Shown here piece after piece: positions 14,735 to 18,988 of a DNA stretch of 18,988 bases. Source of the stretch: Porphyromonadaceae bacterium (GTDB lineage: Bacteria > Bacteroidota > Bacteroidia > Bacteroidales > Dysgonomonadaceae). The stretch lies in the NCBI GenBank assembly GCA_022840285.1, contig JALHIE010000065.1, forward strand, positions 1-18,988, in the 5' to 3' direction. Within the stretch, counting starts at the first letter, position 1, and every line of letters starts with the position of its first letter. The notes below the pieces were generated by a model that was not told the origin of the DNA, did not search any database, and saw only the letters and a list, made by a program, of their open reading frames with translations. A program made the position numbers and the translations under genes.

Positions 14735-17005
14735 ATGAAAAGAACACTGTTTTTGCACAAGTCAATGAAGCAGAGCTTCCGTAAAGAAAATGTAATTGGT
14801 TGCCTTGTTTTCTTTTTGATTGTTTCATGTACAAGTTCTCAACATGTTGATCCGGTTGATTTCGTGAACCCCTATCTTGGCAACATCAGCCATTTGCTGG
14901 TGCCAACCTATCCCACGGTTCATCTGCCCAACAGCATGTTGCGTGTATATCCCGAACGTTCAGATTATACGGATGATCTGATGAACGGTCTGCCCGTGGC
15001 AGTAACCAGCCACCGGGGAAGTTCGGCATTTAACCTGAGTAGTTTTCAAGGAAGCGAACCGGAACTGAAGCCGGTTATCTCCTACAGTTACGACCGCGAG
15101 AAAATCACGCCCTACGATTATTTTGTCTATCTCGACGAACAGGAGACCAGCGTGTACTTCGCCGTTTCCCGCCAATCGGGGATTTATGAACTCACATTCG
15201 GGCGTACCGACCCCATATACCTGATTCTGAATACCAGAAAGGGAGAACTGCAATGGGATGGAAAAGCATTCTCGGGATACCAGGAACTGCAAAACAACAC
15301 GAGAATTTTTGTCTATATGGAGCCCGACTTGCAACCCCGGGAGGTAAATAACAAAGCTGCTTCCGGACGAGATGCCCACATTATTTTGTCCTATCCCTCA
15401 AACACCAAACAGCTGAGACTCCGTTACGGAATTTCGTTTATCGATACAACTCAGGCAAAGAAAAACCTCTACCGGGACATATCCGGGTTCGATCCGGCTG
15501 CTGTTGCCGCAAAAGGACGTCAAAAATGGAACGAAACCCTCGGTAAGATTAAAGTGGATGGCGGCTCCTACAACGACAAAGTTGTTTTCTACACTTCGTT
15601 GTACCGAACATACGAACGACCGGTGTGCATATCGGAAGACGGACGCTACTTCAGCGCTTTCGACGGAAAAATTCACAACGATAGCGGAATGCCTTTCTAT
15701 ACCGATGACTGGATATGGGATACCTATCGGGCCACACATCCGCTTCGCACAATCGTCGAAACAGAAATGGAATCCGATATCATCAACTCCTTCCTGAGAA
15801 TGTCGGAGCAAATGCCCGATTTCTGGTGGCCTACCTTTCCTGAGATTGCCGGTGATAGCCGGCGGATGAACTCCAACCACGGGATCGCCACCGTTATAGA
15901 CGCTTACCGCAAAGGGTTTCAAGGGATAGACCTGGCAAGGATCTACCCGGCTGTGCGCAATGCCATTATGGAGAAGACGCTGGCTCCGTGGTCCGGCAAA
16001 CCCGCGGGAGAGTTGGACCGGTTTTATCACGAGAAAGGGTATATTCCCGCCCTGAGAGACGGAGAAGAAGAAACCATACCCGAAGTTCACGGTTTTGAGC
16101 GTCGCCAGCCGGTGGCTGTGACGCTGGGTACCTCCTACGATGAGTGGTGCCTGGCACAAATCGCCCGGGAATTGGACAAGGAGGACGATTATCAATACTT
16201 CCTGAAGAAATCATACAATTACCGCCATCTTTTCAATCCCGAGACCGGATTTTTTCATCCTAAGGACAAGGAGGAAAATTTCATCGAACCTTTCGATTAT
16301 CGTTTTTCAGGAGGGGTGGGCGCACGCCAGTATTACGGGGAAAACAATGCATGGGTGTACCGCTGGGATGTACAGCACAACGTAGCCGATCTGATCCATT
16401 TAATGGGCGGTCGCAAAAACTTTGTACGTAATCTCGATCAAACCTTTCGCGAACCGCTCGGAAAAAGCAAATACGACTTTTATAGCCAGTTACCCGACCA
16501 TACCGGTAACGTGGGCCAGTTCTCGATGGCCAACGAACCGTCATTGCACATTCCCTATTTATACAACTACGCCGGTCAACCCTGGAAAACACAAAAGAGG
16601 ATTCATACTCTCTTGAACCAATGGTTCAGAAACGATCTGATGGGAGTCCCCGGAGATGAAGACGGCGGCGGGATGTCGGCTTTTGTGGTGTTCTCCCAAA
16701 TGGGATTTTATCCGGTAACACCCGGAATCCCGGCATACAATATAGGAAGCCCTTTCTTCGAAAAGACGGTTATTGATCTTCCCGACGGGAAAGTTTTCAC
16801 CATTAAGGCCCTTAATTTCACCGAAGATAACAAGTACATCCAATCGGCAAAACTTAACGGAAAAACATGGGATAAACCCTGGTTCAGCCACGATGATATA
16901 AAAAAAGGAGGAATCCTGGAACTTACGATGGGCAATAAGGCCAATAAACAATGGGGAAGCGCTTCACAAGACGCGCCTCCATCGGAAAGCGGATTATCCG
17001 ACTAA
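14735..17005 (+). CDS. GH92 family alpha-mannosidase, lipoprotein
   Basis: A 756-residue glycoside hydrolase of family 92: Ca2+-dependent exo-alpha-mannosidases acting on N-glycan or fungal mannan chains. A signal peptide ends in the lipobox IVSC with Cys32 as the lipidated residue, so it is a membrane-anchored envelope protein. The ATG ten codons later (14765) gives a more typical signal peptide and may be the true start. The N-terminal beta-sandwich starts at DFVNPYLG (42-49). The (alpha/alpha)6 catalytic domain carries GENNAWVYRW (535-544, Glu536 as the likely acid), GQFSMANEPSLHIPYLYNYAG (594-614) and the acidic GDEDGGGMSAF (640-650, likely base and Ca2+ site). The NISHLLVPTYP and SHRGSSAFNLS variants mark a divergent subgroup, so its exact linkage specificity is open. 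No SusC/SusD pair is adjacent, so it is an orphan rather than part of a visible polysaccharide locus. Confidence 0.93.
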   Translation: MKRTLFLHKSMKQSFRKENVIGCLVFFLIVSCTSSQHVDPVDFVNPYLGNISHLLVPTYPTVHLPNSMLRVYPERSDYTDDLMNGLPVAVTSHRGSSAFNLSSFQGSEPELKPVISYSYDREKITPYDYFVYLDEQETSVYFAVSRQSGIYELTFGRTDPIYLILNTRKGELQWDGKAFSGYQELQNNTRIFVYMEPDLQPREVNNKAASGRDAHIILSYPSNTKQLRLRYGISFIDTTQAKKNLYRDISGFDPAAVAAKGRQKWNETLGKIKVDGGSYNDKVVFYTSLYRTYERPVCISEDGRYFSAFDGKIHNDSGMPFYTDDWIWDTYRATHPLRTIVETEMESDIINSFLRMSEQMPDFWWPTFPEIAGDSRRMNSNHGIATVIDAYRKGFQGIDLARIYPAVRNAIMEKTLAPWSGKPAGELDRFYHEKGYIPALRDGEEETIPEVHGFERRQPVAVTLGTSYDEWCLAQIARELDKEDDYQYFLKKSYNYRHLFNPETGFFHPKDKEENFIEPFDYRFSGGVGARQYYGENNAWVYRWDVQHNVADLIHLMGGRKNFVRNLDQTFREPLGKSKYDFYSQLPDHTGNVGQFSMANEPSLHIPYLYNYAGQPWKTQKRIHTLLNQWFRNDLMGVPGDEDGGGMSAFVVFSQMGFYPVTPGIPAYNIGSPFFEKTVIDLPDGKVFTIKALNFTEDNKYIQSAKLNGKTWDKPWFSHDDIKKGGILELTMGNKANKQWGSASQDAPPSESGLSD

Positions 17006-17123
17006 AAAAAATCCCGTTGTTGGAATTTACCTCGAAAAAACAGGGAATGGTGTCTGGCGGATCCGCACAGATGCTGCTTCCGGTGAGGATCAACGCAATA
17101 AATGGTGCAAATGGATTGAATAA
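17006..17123 (+). pseudogene. Possible C-terminal gene remnant downstream of GH92
   Basis: Right after the GH92 stop, the +1-shifted frame reads a protein-like tail with no start: VVGIYLEKTG, GVWRIRTDAASGEDQRNKW, ending CKWIE and a TAA at 17121-17123. Codon use resembles the neighbouring genes and the stretch is rich in Trp. I do not recognise the family. It may be the end of a deleted gene, or chance. Confidence 0.25.
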
Positions 17124-17143
17124 TTTTTATCGGCTGATTAAAT

Positions 17144-17167
17144 TGCTTTTTTATGCAAAAAAAAGCA
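17144..17167. terminator. A/T hairpin upstream of the cytochrome gene
   Basis: TGCTTTTTT (17144-17152) and AAAAAAGCA (17159-17167) are perfect 9-base arms with a 6-base loop. It lies just after the mannosidase unit and about 20 bases before the next -7 box, so it may help terminate upstream transcription. The stem is mostly A-T. Confidence 0.35.
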
Positions 17168-17186
17168 GTAAACCATTAAATTTTCA

Positions 17187-17194
17187 TATATTTG
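17187..17194 (+). promoter_or_regulatory. -7 element of the cytochrome-FGE fusion gene
   Basis: TATATTTG is a perfect TAnnTTTG match followed by CAAG. No clear -33 TTTG is present, which hints that an activator may be needed. Transcription would start near 17201, about 70 bases before the ATG at 17273. Confidence 0.5.
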
Positions 17195-17272
17195 CAAGCT
17201 AAACGTATCATTTTATTTTTTTACTTGTTCAAAAACAACAATTAAATATTTAATTCATTAATTAATAGATAG

Positions 17273-18865
17273 ATGGCTAAATCTAAAAACATCTATGGTG
17301 ATCAACACAAAAAAAACCGTAAAAAATTTCATCAACGTAAAGGGTTCATTTTGTTGTTGGGTATTGCGATAGGCATAATCTTCATCGGAGCATTGTATCA
17401 AACATCAGTTTATTTTTCTACCAACGAATCGTGCATGATGTGCCACGTTCATCCTCACGCAGAAGAAAGTTGGAAACTTTCCGTTCACGTGAACAACGGA
17501 AGCGGCGTGATGGTCAACTGCGTGGATTGTCATTTGCCGCCAAAGGACGATACGTGGGCTCACTACACCGCTAAAGCCGCTTTGGGTATTCGCGACGTGT
17601 GGGGTTACCTGACCAAGGACAGTGCGGATTTCGACTGGGACAGAAAATCCGAACTCGAACATGCTATAAAATACATTCCAAATGCTTCCTGTGTAAAATG
17701 TCACCAGAATTTGTTCCCTCAGGGAATAACCGACGACGGCATCACCGCGCACATGTACTACGACGAGAATCACGAAAAGCTTGATCTGCAGTGTATTAGC
17801 TGCCACCTCGACGTCGGGCATTACAACCCCAACTATGCACACGGGCAAATGGTGGGAATACCCGGGATGAATATGGCTACAGCGGTAGATTCAAGCAAGT
17901 TTTTCAAAGAGGCTGCCGCGGTGACGGCTTTCGAAAACTATACCGAACAAATCCCCGGTACGGCCGTTTCGTTCAACATGAAAGCGATACCCGGAGGAAC
18001 TTTCACTATGGGCAGTTCACCCAAGGAACCTTTCCACAAACCCGATGAAGCCCCGCAACACGAAGTGACGGTAAGTCCTTTCTTTATGGCGGAAGTAGAA
18101 ACTACCTGGAATCAGTTCTGGGCTTTTTATGCCAGCACCATGAGTGAAGGAAGGACGCCTCCCGAAGTGGTTTACGAAAACAACCTGAAAGCCATGGGGG
18201 TGGATGCCATTTCCGGACCAACGCCTCCGTTTGGATATCCCGACCAGGGATGGGGCTCGGGCGACAGGCCAGCTATCACGATGACGCACTATGCCGCAGA
18301 AACATTCTGTCAGTGGCTGTCTCAGAAAACAGGCAGGAAATACCGTTTACCCACCGAAGCCGAGTGGGAATATGCTGCACGCGGCGGAACACAAACACCC
18401 TATTTCTTTACCGGAAGCCCCAAAGATTTTTCCGATGCAGGATTTATGCGGAGGTTCTTCCCCGCAAAAACAGACAGCATAAGCGCGTTCGTTATCTACG
18501 GTAAAAATAGCGATAACCGCACGCAGGAGCCGTCGCTGGTGAAAGCAAATCCTTTCGGACTAAAAAATATGCTCGGTAATGTAATGGAATACACCGCCGA
18601 CAAGTATGATGAAGCCGTATACGGAAAAAGAAGCGGTGTTACAAGCGATCCACTGGTGACGCAAGGTGAAGAGTGGGTGGTGAGAGGCGGAAGTTACCTG
18701 TCGGATGCCGCCGATGTCCGCTCGGCCGCACGCAGCCACACCCGGCACGACGACTGGTTAAAAACCGACCCGCAACAACCGAAGAGCATCTGGTGGTACT
18801 CCGACATAAAAGGAATCGGATTCCGGGTAGTGTGTGAGCCGGACAGTTCATTGATAGCAAGATAA
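17273..18865 (+). CDS. Membrane-anchored tetraheme NapC/NrfH-like cytochrome fused to an FGE/SUMF1-fold domain
   Basis: A 530-residue two-part protein. A basic N-terminus and one membrane helix (about 24-47) lead to four CxxCH heme sites: CMMCH 54-58, CVDCH 83-87, CVKCH 140-144 and CISCH 174-178. This is the layout of NapC/NirT/NrfH quinol dehydrogenases, which pass electrons from menaquinol to a periplasmic partner. Residues about 233-525 are an FGE-sulfatase (SUMF1/PvdO) fold: IPGGTFTMGS (239-248), LPTEAEWEYAARGG (359-372), NPFGLKNMLGNVMEY (426-440), VVRGGSY and GFRVVCE (516-522). The catalytic cysteine pair of true formylglycine enzymes is missing: the RCAAR motif is R483-S-A-A-R here. So the domain probably does not make formylglycine and may bind a partner or carry out another chemistry. 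Both parts should face the periplasm. The next gene starts 26 bases on and encodes a Tat-exported protein, its likely redox partner. Confidence 0.9.
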   Translation: MAKSKNIYGDQHKKNRKKFHQRKGFILLLGIAIGIIFIGALYQTSVYFSTNESCMMCHVHPHAEESWKLSVHVNNGSGVMVNCVDCHLPPKDDTWAHYTAKAALGIRDVWGYLTKDSADFDWDRKSELEHAIKYIPNASCVKCHQNLFPQGITDDGITAHMYYDENHEKLDLQCISCHLDVGHYNPNYAHGQMVGIPGMNMATAVDSSKFFKEAAAVTAFENYTEQIPGTAVSFNMKAIPGGTFTMGSSPKEPFHKPDEAPQHEVTVSPFFMAEVETTWNQFWAFYASTMSEGRTPPEVVYENNLKAMGVDAISGPTPPFGYPDQGWGSGDRPAITMTHYAAETFCQWLSQKTGRKYRLPTEAEWEYAARGGTQTPYFFTGSPKDFSDAGFMRRFFPAKTDSISAFVIYGKNSDNRTQEPSLVKANPFGLKNMLGNVMEYTADKYDEAVYGKRSGVTSDPLVTQGEEWVVRGGSYLSDAADVRSAARSHTRHDDWLKTDPQQPKSIWWYSDIKGIGFRVVCEPDSSLIAR

Positions 18866-18891
18866 AACATTTCTAAAACAAATTTAAGGAT

Positions 18892-18988
18892 ATGAAAAGA
18901 GAGAACAACTTAACGAGAAGAACATTTCTAAAGACTTCGGCCGTTGCCGGAGCAGCAGGCGTGATTGGGACCGGAACGACGGGTTTTT
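18892..18988 (+). CDS. Twin-arginine (Tat) exported protein, 5' end only
   Basis: The first 32 codons of a gene cut by the window end. MKRENNLTRRTFLKTSAVAG carries a clear twin-arginine motif (RRTFLK) followed by a hydrophobic stretch rich in Ala and Gly, so the product is exported folded, usually because it carries a cofactor. The family cannot be read from this part. By similarity of the signal to common Bacteroidota proteins, a Gfo/Idh/MocA-type oxidoreductase is a reasonable guess but unproven. It lies 26 bases after the tetraheme fusion gene, so the two likely form one operon and one periplasmic redox system. Confidence 0.75.
   Translation, partial: MKRENNLTRRTFLKTSAVAGAAGVIGTGTTGF

Noticed and set aside
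16951..17202. 83-codon plus frame overlapping the end of GH92
   Set aside because: It begins inside the GH92 coding region in another frame, and its downstream part covers AT-rich non-coding DNA and a hairpin; no motif.
1..18988. CRISPR arrays, tRNA/rRNA genes, insertion sequences, phage or integrase genes
   Set aside because: Looked for; no regularly spaced repeats, cloverleaf-like segments or transposase motifs were seen.

Overview
The window looks like a chromosomal piece of a Bacteroidota (Bacteroidales-type) genome. Promoters fit the phylum's -33 TTTG / -7 TAnnTTTG pattern. No Shine-Dalgarno sequences are evident. The content is typical of the group: TrpB2, a GH92 alpha-mannosidase lipoprotein, and a galM-MFS-galK operon with a Nudix-type regulator. 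A Proteiniphilum/Petrimonas/Dysgonomonas-like anaerobe is plausible, but the genus is a guess.

Layout. (1) 1-338: the remnant of a GNAT acetyltransferase, read in two frames with a missing middle, running tail-to-tail into two short chromate-transporter genes (minus strand, 230-1351). (2) 1713-3059: stand-alone TrpB2 (minus), divergent from a TetR regulator-FabG-pseudouridine synthase operon (plus, 3282-5341). (3) ArfB ribosome-rescue hydrolase (minus, 5363-5770), divergent from a nucleotidyltransferase followed by a HlyC/CorC-family membrane protein that is broken by an out-of-frame deletion (6837-8050). (4) 8184-12692: the galactose module. An inverted-repeat operator/promoter precedes galM, an FHS-family sugar transporter and galK, followed by a strong intercistronic hairpin and a Nudix-fold regulator with a degenerate catalytic box. 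(5) A FadD-like AMP-dependent ligase (minus), a bidirectional promoter region, then a GH92 exo-mannosidase lipoprotein. (6) 17273-end: a membrane-anchored tetraheme NapC/NrfH-like cytochrome fused to an FGE/SUMF1-fold domain that lacks the formylglycine-generating cysteines. It is followed 26 bp later by the start of a twin-arginine-exported protein.

How the parts work together. The gal module imports galactose, interconverts its anomers and phosphorylates it; galT and galE must lie elsewhere. The last gene is the natural candidate for the repressor that reads the operator at 8184-8227. The terminal pair suggests a periplasmic redox system, with quinol-linked hemes joined to a folded periplasmic domain and paired with a Tat-exported (probably cofactor-carrying) enzyme. 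This pair and the gal operator are the most rewarding items. Two independent internal frame-breaking deletions (GNAT and CorC) should be checked as either real gene decay or assembly errors.
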